64,000 nt of DNA from Paraferrimonas sedimenticola (GCF_002282855.1 NZ_NRIR01000010.1:58837-122836); one strand, 5' to 3'; positions 27,365 to 38,317 are shown, counted from the stretch's first letter. Made by a program: numbers and translations. The notes: generated by a model from the sequence alone, not told the origin.

Positions 27365-29182
27365 ATGGGATTGAGTGCGCAACAATGGCAAATATTAGCC
27401 ATTTTGTCGGTAACCATCGTGGCTTTTCTGTCTGGCCGATGGCGACACGATTTAATAGCGTTAGGCGCCTTACTTGCCTGCGTTGTATTTGGCTTAGTTC
27501 ACGCTGACAACGCCTTTATTGGTTTTGGTCACCCGGCGGTTATCACGGTTGCCTGCGTATTGGTATTGAGCTCCGGCTTGCAGCACACAGGCGCGGTCGA
27601 CCTTTTAGCAAAGTACACACTCCCCAAAAACTCAGGTCCGACTTTGACCATAGGCGCGCTAATGACCATAGGCGCGCTATTGTCGTCGTTTATGAATAAT
27701 GTCGGCGCTATGGCATTGTTAATGCCGCTGGCGATTCAACTCTCAGGGCGACTGCAACTCACGCCCGGTAAAATCCTAATGCCTTTGGCATTTGGCACCA
27801 TTTTAGGCGGAATGACTACCCTAATCGGTACGCCACCAAACCTTATTGTCTCAGGCTTTCGTAGTCAGGCCGGCCTTGGTCACTTCGGGATGTTCGACTT
27901 CACTCCGATTGGTGTGATGGTCGCTGCTGTGGGGGTCACCTTTGTGGCGCTCATTGCCTGGCGTTGGATCCCCAATCGAGAGCCAAAAGATAAACAAGGA
28001 TTTGAGGCTGGCAGCTATCTCACCGAAACTCTAGTGCCAGAAGATTCGGCCGCTATCGATAAGACCTTGGGTAAGCTGCAACAAGAGTTGGACCGCCACG
28101 GCGCGCAGGTAGTAAGCATGGTGCGCAATGAATTTCGTGTGTTTGCGCCCTACCCCAATCGACGCATCATGGCGGGCGATATTTTGGTGATTGAGGCCGA
28201 GCCCAGTGCACTATCGTCTGCGCTCACCGAAATTGGCTTGGAGATCCAACAAGAGAACCCACCCAAAGCACCGGGTGAAGAGGAGCCAATTGGCCCCGAC
28301 CGACCGCCATCAAAAGGCGAGTTGGCCCAAATCGGTTTGCAAGAATTTGTGGTGCTGCCCAATTCATTACTGGTTGGGCGCTCGGCGCGCGAAGTGCAAC
28401 TGTCTCGTCGTTACGCGCTTAAACTGTTGGCCATTAGCCGCCAGGGTCGCCGCTCTATCAAACGCCTGCGCTGGGAGAAACTTCAAGCGGGCGACGTGCT
28501 GCTGGTGCAAGGAAACCCAGAGGCGCTGGCGGGCTTTGGCAACACCTTTAATGCCGTGCCGCTGGCCAACCGCGACATACGCATCCCCAACATCAAACGT
28601 GCGGCATTGGCAGCGTCAATCATGTTAACCGCCATTCTGGTAACTGCCGTTGGATTAACGACGGCGCCGGTGGCATTTTCAATTGCAGTGATTGGGTATG
28701 TGGTCGCTGACATCTTACCCATTCGAAAGGTGTACGATTCTATCGATTGGCCAGTTATCGTACTCTTGGCGTGCTTGATGCCAGTCGCCGGGGCTATGGC
28801 TTCTACCGGTACCGCCAGTTGGTTGGCTAGCGTTTTGCTTGAAAACGTGGCGCAAGGCCACCCGATTATTGCGCTAACCCTGATGCTGGTGGTCACTATG
28901 ACCTTATCGGATTTTATGAACAATGCGGCCACCGCAGCGGTGATGTGCCCGATTGCAATCAGTACAGCGCAACAACTCAGCGCCAGTCCAGACCCTTTCT
29001 TGATGGCCGTGGCTATCGGTGCGTCTTGTTCCTTCCTCACTCCAATCGGCCACCAGAACAATACGCTTATTCTGGGGCCCGCTGGGTTTAAGTTTGGAGA
29101 TTATTGGCGCTTGGGTTTACCGATGGAAATTCTGGTAGTGATAATCAGCATTCCTTTGCTGCAAGTTGTTTGGCCCTTGTAG
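27365..29182 (+). CDS. SLC13-family anion permease with RCK_C (TrkA-C) domains
   Basis: A 605-residue inner-membrane transporter with two hydrophobic halves containing the paired family signatures (SSFMNNVGAMALLMP near residue 110 and SDFMNNAATAAVMCP near residue 520), separated by a soluble central part with two RCK_C-like modules (residues ~210-405). This architecture is common in sodium/sulfate- or dicarboxylate-type symporters and is often annotated as sulfate permease. The inter-module linker is Pro/Glu-rich. The substrate cannot be set from sequence. It converges on manC with six bases between stops. Confidence 0.88.
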   Translation: MGLSAQQWQILAILSVTIVAFLSGRWRHDLIALGALLACVVFGLVHADNAFIGFGHPAVITVACVLVLSSGLQHTGAVDLLAKYTLPKNSGPTLTIGALMTIGALLSSFMNNVGAMALLMPLAIQLSGRLQLTPGKILMPLAFGTILGGMTTLIGTPPNLIVSGFRSQAGLGHFGMFDFTPIGVMVAAVGVTFVALIAWRWIPNREPKDKQGFEAGSYLTETLVPEDSAAIDKTLGKLQQELDRHGAQVVSMVRNEFRVFAPYPNRRIMAGDILVIEAEPSALSSALTEIGLEIQQENPPKAPGEEEPIGPDRPPSKGELAQIGLQEFVVLPNSLLVGRSAREVQLSRRYALKLLAISRQGRRSIKRLRWEKLQAGDVLLVQGNPEALAGFGNTFNAVPLANRDIRIPNIKRAALAASIMLTAILVTAVGLTTAPVAFSIAVIGYVVADILPIRKVYDSIDWPVIVLLACLMPVAGAMASTGTASWLASVLLENVAQGHPIIALTLMLVVTMTLSDFMNNAATAAVMCPIAISTAQQLSASPDPFLMAVAIGASCSFLTPIGHQNNTLILGPAGFKFGDYWRLGLPMEILVVIISIPLLQVVWPL

Positions 29183-29188
29183 GCGCAG

Positions 29189-30598
29189 CTACTCGTTGCT
29201 GCTGCGCCCGTATCTGTCTTCAAATCGAACAATATCATCCTCGCCAAGATAAGAGCCCGATTGCACCTCAATCATCTCCAGTGGCACTTTTCCAGGGTTC
29301 TCAAGAGCATGTAGCTCGCCGATTGGAATGTAGGTCGACTCGTTCTCAGTAACCAGAAAGGTCTTCTCACCAACGGTGACTTTGGCGGTGCCACTCACCA
29401 CAATCCAGTGTTCCGCTCTGTGGTGATGCATTTGAATCGACAGTTTTTCACCGGGTTTCACACTAATGTGCTTTACCTGATAGCGCTCGCCATTGTCTAT
29501 GCTGTCGTACATGCCCCAGGGTCGGTAAACCTCGCGATGAAACACCACTTCAGGGCGGTCATTGTGCTTGAGGCAGTCGACTAAGTCCTTCACCTCCTGC
29601 ACTCGGTTCTTGTCGGCCACCAGCACAGCATCTTTGGTTTCAACCACCACTAAGTCTTTTACCCCAACAGCGGCGATAAGCTTGTCTTGAGCATTAAAGT
29701 AACAACCTTCACTCTGCACCTTTATCACGTCACCAATGGCAGCATTGTTGGCTTCATCTTGCTCGGTGTTTTGCCAAAGCGCTTGCCAACTGCCGAGATC
29801 ACTCCAGCCGACATCCATGGCAACGGTTACCGCATCAGAGGTTTTCTCCATAACTGCGTAATCCACTGAATCGGCGCGACAACTGGCAAATAGGTCTTCG
29901 GGTAATCGAATGAAATCAAGGTCAACGTATTTTTGATCGAAACAGGCCTGACAAACACTGAGGATATCAGGAGCATGGCGTTTCAATTCATTGAGAAAGC
30001 GCTGTGCCTTCATCAAAAAGATGCCGCTGTTCCAGTAGTAATCGCCACTTTCAACGTAGTGATTCGCTGTGTTCTGATCCGGTTTCTCGACAAACTGAGC
30101 GACTCGCTTGGCCGGGCCTATGGACTCACCAGTTTTGATATAGCCATACCCAGTTTCGGCATACTCAGGTGTGACACCAAAAGTCACCAATTTATCGGCG
30201 ACGTCCGGCGATAGGCCAGCTCTCACCGCATCGCAAAACCCTTTGTTATCGCGAACCAGATGATCCGCTGCGAGCACCAGAATATGGGCTTCTGGGTCTT
30301 GCTCCATGGCCATGAGTGCGGCAAGCGCTACTGCTGGCGCGGTATTTTTGCCTTGTGGCTCGAGTAATATGCGCGCCTTTTTATCATTCGCGCGCAATTG
30401 CTCAGCCACGATAAAACGATGGGCTTGATTGCAGATAATCAGCGGATGGGCGCAATTGAGTCCCTGCAGACGATTTAGGGTCTGTTGCAGCATGGTTTGC
30501 TCACCCATTAGCGGTAACAACTGCTTGGGAAACGCTGAGCGTGACAGTGGCCATAGACGCGTGCCATTGCCACCAGCGAGCACGACTGGATAGATCAT
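29189..30598 (-). CDS. manC: Mannose-1-phosphate guanylyltransferase / mannose-6-phosphate isomerase
   Basis: A 469-residue bifunctional-type enzyme. The N-terminal nucleotidyltransferase ([18 protein letters not shown] near residue 25; FVEKPD near 170) makes GDP-mannose from mannose-1-phosphate and GTP. The C-terminal cupin ([12 protein letters not shown] near residue 400) corresponds to type II phosphomannose isomerase. It supplies GDP-mannose for the exopolysaccharide assembled by the genes to the right, and is divergent from the nucleotide-sugar dehydrogenase gene. The separate phosphomannomutase step is not encoded in the window. Confidence 0.95.
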   Translation of the reverse strand: MIYPVVLAGGNGTRLWPLSRSAFPKQLLPLMGEQTMLQQTLNRLQGLNCAHPLIICNQAHRFIVAEQLRANDKKARILLEPQGKNTAPAVALAALMAMEQDPEAHILVLAADHLVRDNKGFCDAVRAGLSPDVADKLVTFGVTPEYAETGYGYIKTGESIGPAKRVAQFVEKPDQNTANHYVESGDYYWNSGIFLMKAQRFLNELKRHAPDILSVCQACFDQKYVDLDFIRLPEDLFASCRADSVDYAVMEKTSDAVTVAMDVGWSDLGSWQALWQNTEQDEANNAAIGDVIKVQSEGCYFNAQDKLIAAVGVKDLVVVETKDAVLVADKNRVQEVKDLVDCLKHNDRPEVVFHREVYRPWGMYDSIDNGERYQVKHISVKPGEKLSIQMHHHRAEHWIVVSGTAKVTVGEKTFLVTENESTYIPIGELHALENPGKVPLEMIEVQSGSYLGEDDIVRFEDRYGRSSNE

Positions 30599-30729
30599 GA
30601 TGATATTCCCTGTAAAAAAGAACTACTTGAATAAAGTGTGCACACAAACGCCGACTTCGCCAGCAAACCTCAAAATATTGACTACGCTTTGCAATGGGGA
30701 ATGCTTAATTTTTAAAAAAGGTGTGTGTT

Positions 30730-32007
30730 ATGGAACACTTGCACGAAGTGCGCATCGCTGTGCTCGGTCTTGGCTACGTGGGGTTACCACTGGCAGTCGA
30801 GTTCGGAAAACGCTATCCAACCATCGGCTTTGACGTTAATCCCGTTCGAGTTGACGAACTCACCCAGGGCTTAGACAACACGCGAGAAGTCAGTCGCGAA
30901 CAACTGTCAGAGTCTGACCAACTTCAATTTAGCACCGACACAGAAGCGCTGAGAAAAGCCAATGTGTACATAGTGACAGTGCCTACACCCATAGATCTGG
31001 ACAAAAAGCCGGACCTCACACCCTTGAAATCCGCCAGTGCGCTCATCGCTCAGGTGATAGAAAAAGGCGACGTGGTGATTTATGAGTCTACGGTTTACCC
31101 CGGCGCCACCGAGGAAGATTGTATTCCTGTCATTGAGCAAGCTACGGGCTTTAAACTCAATCGTGACTTTTACGCGGGATACTCGCCAGAACGCGTTAAC
31201 CCGGGCGACAAAACTCGCACTGTGGCAAACATCAAAAAGGTCACCTCAGGCTCGACCCCGGCGGCGGCAGAGTTTGTCGACAGCCTGTATCGCTCGATTA
31301 TCAAAGCCGGCACTCACAAAGCTTCTTCAATCAAGGTCGCTGAAGCATCTAAGGTCATTGAGAACACCCAGCGGGACCTCAACATTGCGCTCATTAACGA
31401 ATTGGCGATTATCTTCAACAAACTCGGCATCGATACCGAAGAGGTGTTGAAGGCGGCTGGCACCAAATGGAACTTCCTACCCTTCAGACCGGGTTTAGTG
31501 GGCGGACACTGTATTAGTGTCGACCCCTACTACCTGACCCACAAAGCCGAAGCGGTCGGCTATCACCCGGATATTATTCTGGCGGGGCGTTTGATCAACG
31601 ATGGTATGGGCGCCTACGTCTGCGACCAGTTGGTTAAAAAGATGGTGATGGAAAAACTGCACGTTCGCGATGCCAACATTCTTATCATGGGGTTGGCTTT
31701 CAAAGAGAACTGCCCAGACATTCGCAACACGCGTGTGGTTGATATCATAGGTAATCTGAGTGAATACGGCGCTCAAGTGGATGTTTATGATCCTTGGGTC
31801 GATGCTGACAGTGCAGAGAAGCACTACGGGATCCGCCCGTTAAGCCAACCTCAGGTCAATCACTACGACGCTGTGATAGTTGCGGTGGCCCACGATCATT
31901 TCAGAGACATAGGCATCAATGGCATGCACGCTTACTGCAAACCAAAGCACGTGATATACGATCTCAAGTACATGCTCAATCAGGCCGATTCGGACCTTCG
32001 TCTGTAA
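30730..32007 (+). CDS. tviB: UDP-N-acetylhexosamine 6-dehydrogenase (TviB/WbpO type)
   Basis: A 425-residue nucleotide-sugar dehydrogenase of the UDP-glucose/GDP-mannose dehydrogenase superfamily. It has a Rossmann start ([10 protein letters not shown]), the catalytic-cysteine motif [12 protein letters not shown] (C~258) and the hinge [10 protein letters not shown]. The sequence style fits TviB/WbpO enzymes, which oxidise UDP-GlcNAc or UDP-GalNAc to the uronate. The exact sugar is not certain. The ATG at 30730 is preceded by AAAAAAGG. Its product would supply an acidic sugar to the polymer, consistent with the WecG-like transferase domain encoded at 40091. Confidence 0.9.
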   Translation: MEHLHEVRIAVLGLGYVGLPLAVEFGKRYPTIGFDVNPVRVDELTQGLDNTREVSREQLSESDQLQFSTDTEALRKANVYIVTVPTPIDLDKKPDLTPLKSASALIAQVIEKGDVVIYESTVYPGATEEDCIPVIEQATGFKLNRDFYAGYSPERVNPGDKTRTVANIKKVTSGSTPAAAEFVDSLYRSIIKAGTHKASSIKVAEASKVIENTQRDLNIALINELAIIFNKLGIDTEEVLKAAGTKWNFLPFRPGLVGGHCISVDPYYLTHKAEAVGYHPDIILAGRLINDGMGAYVCDQLVKKMVMEKLHVRDANILIMGLAFKENCPDIRNTRVVDIIGNLSEYGAQVDVYDPWVDADSAEKHYGIRPLSQPQVNHYDAVIVAVAHDHFRDIGINGMHAYCKPKHVIYDLKYMLNQADSDLRL

Positions 32008-33271
32008 CCGGCTGATTTTGCACTAAGAAGGCCTGGCGCTGTGAGTCTTGCAGCGCCAGAAGCTGCGCCCAACCCAAAAAGCCATTAAACGAGCTTGGCG
32101 GTGACTCCAATCGATTCAGCAGCTCAAAAGCAATCTCAGCGATCCTAGGCTCCCTACCCGCCAGTTCTAGCCAATGACTGGCCACATACATTTGATGGTA
32201 GCCTTTAGCGACCCCGGTCCCATCCACTTTGTAACTGATTTCGCCATCGTCATACATGGTGACGACTAGGGTTTGGGCCATACAATCCAACATAGGGGAG
32301 ACATCGGCTAACTGCATTTCCTGCGCTATCACCAAAAAACCAATCTCTATGTCCGCGTGAGTAATGTCTTCGGCTTTCGAGTTAGGATCTCTTGGCACGA
32401 AGGCGTAACGCCAAAAACAGCTTCCGTCTTCCCGGATTTGCATGTGATCGGCAAAAAACTGCGTCAGTAGTTCGGCCTTATCCCAATAGTCCTGTTTCTC
32501 AGGCATCCATTTATGCGCTAACAGCAAAGCTTCGGCCATGGCCATGTTGTGGTTAAAAGGCAGAGGCTTGCTAAACAGGCCATTGTCATTGGTATAACGA
32601 TTGCGCACGTGGGGATAGTAATAGCTGCCTGCGACACGAGGGGTTTTAGTATGACTGAAACTTGTATCGTGACTTTCAATGACTCGTTCTGCCAAGGCTA
32701 ACAGCTCATCGGCCACCGCCAAATACTCGCTCACCTGTTCTTGCTTTATTCGATCGACCACTCTCAAAATAGCGGAAAGAATTCGACCGTCTTGCAATAC
32801 TTGAACGCGCCAACCCTTGGAGTAGCCGCGCCAACCAGGTACCGGGTTACCCCGGTTGTTTAGGTAATACTTTGGCGCCTGCCAATAGCCCTTCTCCACC
32901 ACGTCGATTTCCCCACGCCGGTGGCGGGCTTCATCCGTGTAGAGTGCCATATGCTGAGCTAGATTAACCGCCTTCTCTAAGTACTGCATGTCACGAGTGG
33001 TTTGATACAGCGCTAGGTAGCTGCGAATCCAAGCAGGGGCCTCCCAGGCAAAACGCCCAGACTCATTGCCTTTGGTGATGTCCATCACCGGATCCATTAG
33101 AGGGTATTTTTGATCGAAGAATGATTGCCACTGTGCCACATCGGTTACCGCAGCTCGGCTCCAATCTAGCTCTAAGTTGGGACGTTCTATTGGGATCCCC
33201 GCCCTTACCTCGTTAATTTCGCAAAGCCCAACACCTAATAGGCCCATCAAAGCGAAAAGTGGCTTACTCAT
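31976..33271 (-). CDS. Secreted polysaccharide-active-like protein, catalytic-type domain only (paralogue 1)
   Basis: A 431-residue exported protein with a signal peptide (ends near EVRAG) and one large mostly helical domain (residues ~35-410). The domain is shared with the next two genes: [57 protein letters not shown] and DITHADIEI are kept in order. The regular alpha-helical layout suggests an alpha/alpha-toroid, as in many polysaccharide lyases and epimerases, but I do not recognise the family. It lacks the N-terminal jelly-roll-like modules of its paralogues. Its 3' end overlaps that of the convergent dehydrogenase gene by ~30 bp. Confidence 0.8.
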   Translation of the reverse strand: MSKPLFALMGLLGVGLCEINEVRAGIPIERPNLELDWSRAAVTDVAQWQSFFDQKYPLMDPVMDITKGNESGRFAWEAPAWIRSYLALYQTTRDMQYLEKAVNLAQHMALYTDEARHRRGEIDVVEKGYWQAPKYYLNNRGNPVPGWRGYSKGWRVQVLQDGRILSAILRVVDRIKQEQVSEYLAVADELLALAERVIESHDTSFSHTKTPRVAGSYYYPHVRNRYTNDNGLFSKPLPFNHNMAMAEALLLAHKWMPEKQDYWDKAELLTQFFADHMQIREDGSCFWRYAFVPRDPNSKAEDITHADIEIGFLVIAQEMQLADVSPMLDCMAQTLVVTMYDDGEISYKVDGTGVAKGYHQMYVASHWLELAGREPRIAEIAFELLNRLESPPSSFNGFLGWAQLLALQDSQRQAFLVQNQPVTDEGPNRPD

Positions 33272-33345
33272 TGTCTCGCAAATAATCGTGATATGGGTGA
33301 ATGATTCAATCTAGTTCAGCTTTGGCGGTTCAACAAACCTTGAGT

Positions 33346-33378
33346 ACAAAAAAAATCCGACCATAATGGTCGGATTTT
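33346..33378 (-). terminator. Terminator of paralogue 2
   Basis: A 12-bp stem AAAATCCGACCA/TGGTCGGATTTT (33352-33363 with 33367-33378) with a three-base loop, followed on the minus strand by a long U-run. Confidence 0.85.
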
Positions 33379-33398
33379 GTATCAAAGGGTTTATCAGC

Positions 33399-35861
33399 CT
33401 ACTGAGCAAGTTTTAGCATGTTCGCCCAAGACAGATACGTGCCATACCAAGTCAAAGTTGGCGCATGCTGATTCATGGTATCCAGCACATTTTGTTGAAC
33501 GCGTTTATCAAACTGAGTTAAGCGCACCCAATGCCAGCCTGAATTCACCTGATGAGCGCCCTTTGCCACACCGGTTCCATCAACCAAATCACTGTAGCTT
33601 TTGTCCTGATACATGCGCTCAGTAAAGGTCTTGGTAATACAGCGCATCATTAAATCGTCGCTAATCACCCCTTCAGCATAGGCCGCTGCGACAAACTCAA
33701 TGTCAATATCACCGTGGTTTAAGTCTTCAGCCTTAGTATCCGGGTTTTGTGAGTGATGCTGGTAACGCCAGGTACAGCTGCCATCTGACTGATACTCCAA
33801 CTTATCGCTAAAGAAAGTGGTCAGCGCTTGCACTCTGTGGTGATAGACAGGCTCGCCATCACTCCACTTGTCTAGGTACATTTGTACGAAGGCTTGGCTC
33901 AAATTGTGATTAAACGGAATTGGACGGCTCGATAAACCATTGTCATTCGTCTCTGAATTGCTGTTGGGATAGTAATAAGATCCGGCAACGTCCGACTGCT
34001 TGGTCTCGCTATAAGAGGTATCGTGACTGTCCACAATGCGTTTTGCGTGCGCCATGTAACCGTTAGCTTTGTCCATCAACGACTCAATTTGATGACGCTT
34101 GATGTAGTCAACCACCACCATAACACCCGACAGAATTCGACCGTCTTGCAAGGCTTGTACGCGCCAGTTCTTGCCATTTCTTGGGTTGTAATGGCGCCAG
34201 CCCGGAACTGGCTGACCATAGTTGTTCATGTAGTATTTTGGTGCTTGCCAGTAACCGTCTTCAACTAGGTTGATTTCACCACGAGCCGCGCGCATTTCGT
34301 CGGTGTAGTTAAACAGGTGGTCCACAAGCTCAACCGCCCACTCGATGTACTTAGGATCGTTAAAGGTCTCTGCCATAGTGACATAGGCCTTAAGCCACAC
34401 AGGGGCCTCCCAGGCAAAACGCCCAGTATCATCGCCGACATCAATGTTCATGACCGGCTTGTGGGCTGGATACATGGTGTTGAAGGCGTCGTCCCAGTCT
34501 TGTTGGGTTTTCACCTGCGAGTTTGACAAGTCCAGCTTGTCTGGATTTTCAGGTGTTGGCGGCGGGTTTACTACCGGTGGTTTGGTATCTGGTGGAGTGA
34601 CTTCCGGTGGCTGAGTTATTGGTGGTTTGCTTTGCTCTGGTACGCGCATCTCAACGTTGACTAGTTCTATTCCCTGCTTTGCAGGCTCTACCAAGTCAAA
34701 ACCCTCGGCATTAAAGGCCAAGCGATTGGTGCTCTGGCCTAAGTCAACGATTTCTAGTGCTTGCAGAATTCCTGGGTATTTCTTGCCATTGCGAAAATAG
34801 GCTCGGTTAAAGGTCACTTTGCTTGGGTGAATCGCTTCGTTGGCAATCTCCTTTTGCACATCCCCATCTGACACCGTCAATTTGCCAGCGCTGATAGTGA
34901 CTTCCACAAATCGTTTCGAGGCAAAATCTAGTCCGCCATAAACGCCTGGGTATGAGCGGTCAAACTGCATTTGCACGGAGCCATTGTTGACTCGCAAAGA
35001 CTGACCGTTGGCGGCATTCGAAAGCAAGTGTAACCAGTCATAGCTACCGTCGGCTTTCGCCGTTAGCTCGCCTAGCCAAGCGCGTACTTGAATATCCCCT
35101 TGCGCTTGCCAATCAGCAAACTCTGCGTAGGCATCTTCGCCATTGAACACGGCACCATAACCGGGCTGACCTGGCGCTTTGGGCTGGTCCACAGGCGGTT
35201 TCGGCTCGGGCTTTTCTACTTCGATAGGCGGTTTAATTTCTATCGCAGGACGATTCACTACCACTTCGTGAAGGGTCAGATTGCCGGAGTTCTCAGGAAG
35301 CTCAGATTCTAGACCTGGCGAGGTGTGATACACCTCCTGCTCGACTTTGCCATCCAGACTAAACTGGGTCATCACCACACCGCTGAATCCACCAGAGTAG
35401 TTGCCACGGCGAAACAGGCGGTCAAATTGGGCTTTGTTCGGCTGGATTTTGCTGTTTTCGATGCTGTACTCAACTACACCGTCGCTGGCAGTGAGCTCAC
35501 CAGGATATATGCCTATGGCAATTTGGCCATTGGCCATGAAATCGAGATCTTTCTTAGAAATGGTAAAACTGTTTTTACCCAGCTTGACCACGACTGTGTC
35601 TTTATCAAACATGATCGAACGTTTGGTACGCGACTCGGATACTAAGGTCACCCAACCGCGAGCGTTGTCAGGCGAAAAATCGGAAAACTTTGCACGTATC
35701 TCGAAGCCACCGTAAGCGCTCATCGCTGGCATTTCGCCATAACTGGACTCGCCGTTAAACACTGTGCCTAGCTCTTTGCTGTCAAAAGCCAGCGCGCCAT
35801 TGCTCAGCAACAAAAGAATGGATGCTGTAATTGTGGAGGAATACTTGTTGGAAATTGCCAT
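33399..35861 (-). CDS. Secreted polysaccharide-active-like protein with two N-terminal jelly-roll-like modules (paralogue 2)
   Basis: An 820-residue exported protein from the ATG at 35861, chosen because TGAGGT lies eight bases upstream and an earlier ATG overlaps it. After a signal peptide (ends ALA) come two related ~165-residue modules (each opening with VFNGE.xY, at ~35 and ~240), LamG/jelly-roll-like by pattern and probably carbohydrate-binding. Each is followed by a Pro-rich linker. The C-terminal ~375 residues are the domain shared with paralogues 1 and 3 ([36 protein letters not shown]). Linkers such as PPEVTPPDTKPPVVNPPP are typical of extracellular modular enzymes. It has its own terminator. 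Confidence 0.82.
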   Translation of the reverse strand: MAISNKYSSTITASILLLLSNGALAFDSKELGTVFNGESSYGEMPAMSAYGGFEIRAKFSDFSPDNARGWVTLVSESRTKRSIMFDKDTVVVKLGKNSFTISKKDLDFMANGQIAIGIYPGELTASDGVVEYSIENSKIQPNKAQFDRLFRRGNYSGGFSGVVMTQFSLDGKVEQEVYHTSPGLESELPENSGNLTLHEVVVNRPAIEIKPPIEVEKPEPKPPVDQPKAPGQPGYGAVFNGEDAYAEFADWQAQGDIQVRAWLGELTAKADGSYDWLHLLSNAANGQSLRVNNGSVQMQFDRSYPGVYGGLDFASKRFVEVTISAGKLTVSDGDVQKEIANEAIHPSKVTFNRAYFRNGKKYPGILQALEIVDLGQSTNRLAFNAEGFDLVEPAKQGIELVNVEMRVPEQSKPPITQPPEVTPPDTKPPVVNPPPTPENPDKLDLSNSQVKTQQDWDDAFNTMYPAHKPVMNIDVGDDTGRFAWEAPVWLKAYVTMAETFNDPKYIEWAVELVDHLFNYTDEMRAARGEINLVEDGYWQAPKYYMNNYGQPVPGWRHYNPRNGKNWRVQALQDGRILSGVMVVVDYIKRHQIESLMDKANGYMAHAKRIVDSHDTSYSETKQSDVAGSYYYPNSNSETNDNGLSSRPIPFNHNLSQAFVQMYLDKWSDGEPVYHHRVQALTTFFSDKLEYQSDGSCTWRYQHHSQNPDTKAEDLNHGDIDIEFVAAAYAEGVISDDLMMRCITKTFTERMYQDKSYSDLVDGTGVAKGAHQVNSGWHWVRLTQFDKRVQQNVLDTMNQHAPTLTWYGTYLSWANMLKLAQ

Positions 35862-36098
35862 GCTGTACCTCATATGAGTACAGACAAATCAAAGGCAGAT
35901 CGATCTACCCTTAGGTGGCCCCGCTATCATAGAACTCAATCCTTAGACCGGAAGCTTTGCGTCCCACCCTTTCGAGTGGTTTGCCATTGTCTGTAGTGAA
36001 CCGAAGGTTTTGTAACGGGCACAGTATGCAACACAACAAAGCTACACTAGGTGTAAAAAAAACAACTTAAATGTGTCGCGGATAAATACTGCCGCTCA

Positions 36099-36129
36099 TA
36101 AAAAAGGCCAGACTTGAGTCTGACCTTTT
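36099..36129 (-). terminator. Terminator of paralogue 3
   Basis: A hairpin pairing AAAAGGCCAGAC with GTCTGACCTTTT (one internal mismatch) followed by a U-run on the minus strand, just after the stop at 36146. Confidence 0.75.
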
Positions 36130-36145
36130 GGCTAGAACGAGCGCT

Positions 36146-38317
36146 TTATGGCTTATGAGTCATGCGCAGCATGTTGGCCCATGCCATATAGGTTCCATAC
36201 CAAGACAAGCTATTGCCGTGTTTCGTCAAAGTGGCGTGTACATCGTAAGCCACTTGTGAATCGTACTGATGCAGCTCAATCCAGTGCCAACCCGAGTTAA
36301 TCTGATGGTCGCCAGAGGCGGTACCTGTGCCGTTAACCAAGTCCGTGTAGGTGCCCTGATTGTGCATCTTGCCGGTTACCGACTTAGTAATACACTGCAT
36401 CATACTCTCGTCTTGGTTGACTCCCTCGCGATGGGCTTTCACCAAGAATTCAATGTCGATATCACCGTGGTTAAAGTCCTCAAACTTAGTATTCGGATCT
36501 GTGGTGTGGGCTTGATAGCGCCATTCACAACTACCGTCACTCTTGCGTTCTAAGTAATCGCTGAAGAACTTCAACAGGTTTTGTACGCGTTGTGAGTAAT
36601 TGGTCGTGCCACCACTCCACTTGTCCATCACCATCTGCACGTAAGCCTGGCTTAGGTTGTGGTTAAACGGAATTGGGCGGCTGTGCAAACCAGAGTCATC
36701 ATCCGCCGAATTGTCGTTTGGATAATAGTATGAACCTGCCACGCTTGATTGCTTAGTCTCGCTGTACGAAGTGTCGTGGCTATCCACGATACGCTTAGCT
36801 TCAGCGATCCACTGATCCACCTTGGCATCGTATTGAGTCAGACCAAAGCCTTTGATGTAATCAACGACAGACATCACACCACTAAGAACTCGACCGTCTT
36901 GCAAGGCTTGTACACGCCAGTCCTTGCCATCTTTCGGGTTGTAATGACGCCAGCCTGGCGCTGGAGTACCCGGATTGTTCATGTAGTGCTTAGGCGCCTG
37001 CCAATAAGGTTCAGCTGATACATTAATCTCACCACGGGCCTGGCGTTTTTCATCCGTGTAATGGAACAAGTGATCCACCAGCTCCACCGCCCAGTCGATG
37101 TACTTATCGTCTTGATAGGTAGTCGCCATAATCACGTAGGTTTTCAGCCAAATTGGCGCTTCCCATGCAAATCGGCCGGTGTCGTCACCTACGGTAATAT
37201 TCATTACCGGTTTGTGGTTTGGATATAGGGCTAAGAATTGAGTATCCCAATCCGCCTGAGTTTTCACGGGCGAGTTGCTCATATCCAAGTCATAACCTGG
37301 CAGACAGTTGTTTGGGTCGTCAACACAAGGGTTTGGCGGCGGCTCTGGACACTCATCACCCTCACATGGGGGTGGTACTTCGCCATCGGGCACTATGTGC
37401 TCAACATTCACTAGGTTGAACTGAGTGCCAGTATCCGGAAGCATGCTCTCAAAACCATAAGCGCGGTAGTTAACCGTATTGCCGCTATTGCTCAATTCCT
37501 GCAGTGAAATCGCTTGAACAATGCCTTTAGAATACTGACCGTCGCGCAAAAAGAACTGATCGAATTCGAGACGGTCAGGCTGAATGCTCTGATCTTCTAT
37601 ACTGGCACTGCGAATCCCATCAGAAATAGTTAACTTACCCGGCTCTACATCCACCTGCACATAGCGAGTCTCTGCAAAATCAAACGCTTGGTAAATACCA
37701 GGGTACTGGGTGCCAATTTGGATTTGGGCGGAATATCGATCGATGCGGATCGATTCGTGGGAATTGTCTGACGCCACCACGTGGGTCCAGTGATAACTGC
37801 CGTCGTCTTGCTGCCCCAATTCGCCCAGCCACGCCTGGATTCTTACATTACCTGTGGCCTTCCACGGCGCAAAGCTGATGTAGGAATCCACGCCATTAAA
37901 CGCAGTACCTTTCCCGGCATCGCCAGGAAGGCTGTTTTCTAATTGAGCGAAGGATTGTGGATCGGAGCCAACGTGTTGATATGCCACCTCCGAGGTATTT
38001 TGTGTACTAATACTCTTATTTGTATTAGTTGACGTGATATTTGAACCTGAAGAAGCACTCTTCACCGCGATATCACTGTGCCAATCAACTTGAGCGCTTG
38101 CGGTGGTAGATAACCCGTTTTGCTCGCGATAGCCAATTGGCTGTTTTTTCATGTCCGCTAAACTCGTTTGTTTATTCGCGCTGTAGCTGACTGTTGTATT
38201 TTGTCCTTGCTGGTTGTTAGCGGATAAATTTTGTTCCTGAGCGTTACTTGCTGAAATCATTACAATAGATGAAAGACCGAAAACCGCGGTCTGTAAATCC
38301 AATTTACACAGATTCAA
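36146..38317 (-). CDS. Secreted polysaccharide-active-like protein with one jelly-roll-like module (paralogue 3)
   Basis: A 723-residue exported protein with a TTG start: an AGGAGA site sits eight bases upstream and the frame then gives a good signal peptide (ends SNA before QEQ). Residues ~28-135 are a low-complexity Ser/Thr/Asn/Gln-rich stretch absent from the paralogues. Then follow one jelly-roll-like module (TAFNGVDSY at ~137, to ~310), a Cys/Pro-rich linker (CEGDECPEPPPNPC and two further Cys) and the shared C-terminal domain (~345-720: [14 protein letters not shown] is here EPYWQAP, FNHGDIDIEF). The linker cysteines suggest disulfides and an extracytoplasmic location. It is followed by its own terminator. 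Confidence 0.82.
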   Translation of the reverse strand: MNLCKLDLQTAVFGLSSIVMISASNAQEQNLSANNQQGQNTTVSYSANKQTSLADMKKQPIGYREQNGLSTTASAQVDWHSDIAVKSASSGSNITSTNTNKSISTQNTSEVAYQHVGSDPQSFAQLENSLPGDAGKGTAFNGVDSYISFAPWKATGNVRIQAWLGELGQQDDGSYHWTHVVASDNSHESIRIDRYSAQIQIGTQYPGIYQAFDFAETRYVQVDVEPGKLTISDGIRSASIEDQSIQPDRLEFDQFFLRDGQYSKGIVQAISLQELSNSGNTVNYRAYGFESMLPDTGTQFNLVNVEHIVPDGEVPPPCEGDECPEPPPNPCVDDPNNCLPGYDLDMSNSPVKTQADWDTQFLALYPNHKPVMNITVGDDTGRFAWEAPIWLKTYVIMATTYQDDKYIDWAVELVDHLFHYTDEKRQARGEINVSAEPYWQAPKHYMNNPGTPAPGWRHYNPKDGKDWRVQALQDGRVLSGVMSVVDYIKGFGLTQYDAKVDQWIAEAKRIVDSHDTSYSETKQSSVAGSYYYPNDNSADDDSGLHSRPIPFNHNLSQAYVQMVMDKWSGGTTNYSQRVQNLLKFFSDYLERKSDGSCEWRYQAHTTDPNTKFEDFNHGDIDIEFLVKAHREGVNQDESMMQCITKSVTGKMHNQGTYTDLVNGTGTASGDHQINSGWHWIELHQYDSQVAYDVHATLTKHGNSLSWYGTYMAWANMLRMTHKP

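Noticed and set aside
28191..28628. 145-codon frame on the plus strand
   Set aside because: It lies in another frame of the SLC13 transporter gene, is basic and low-complexity, and has no family features.
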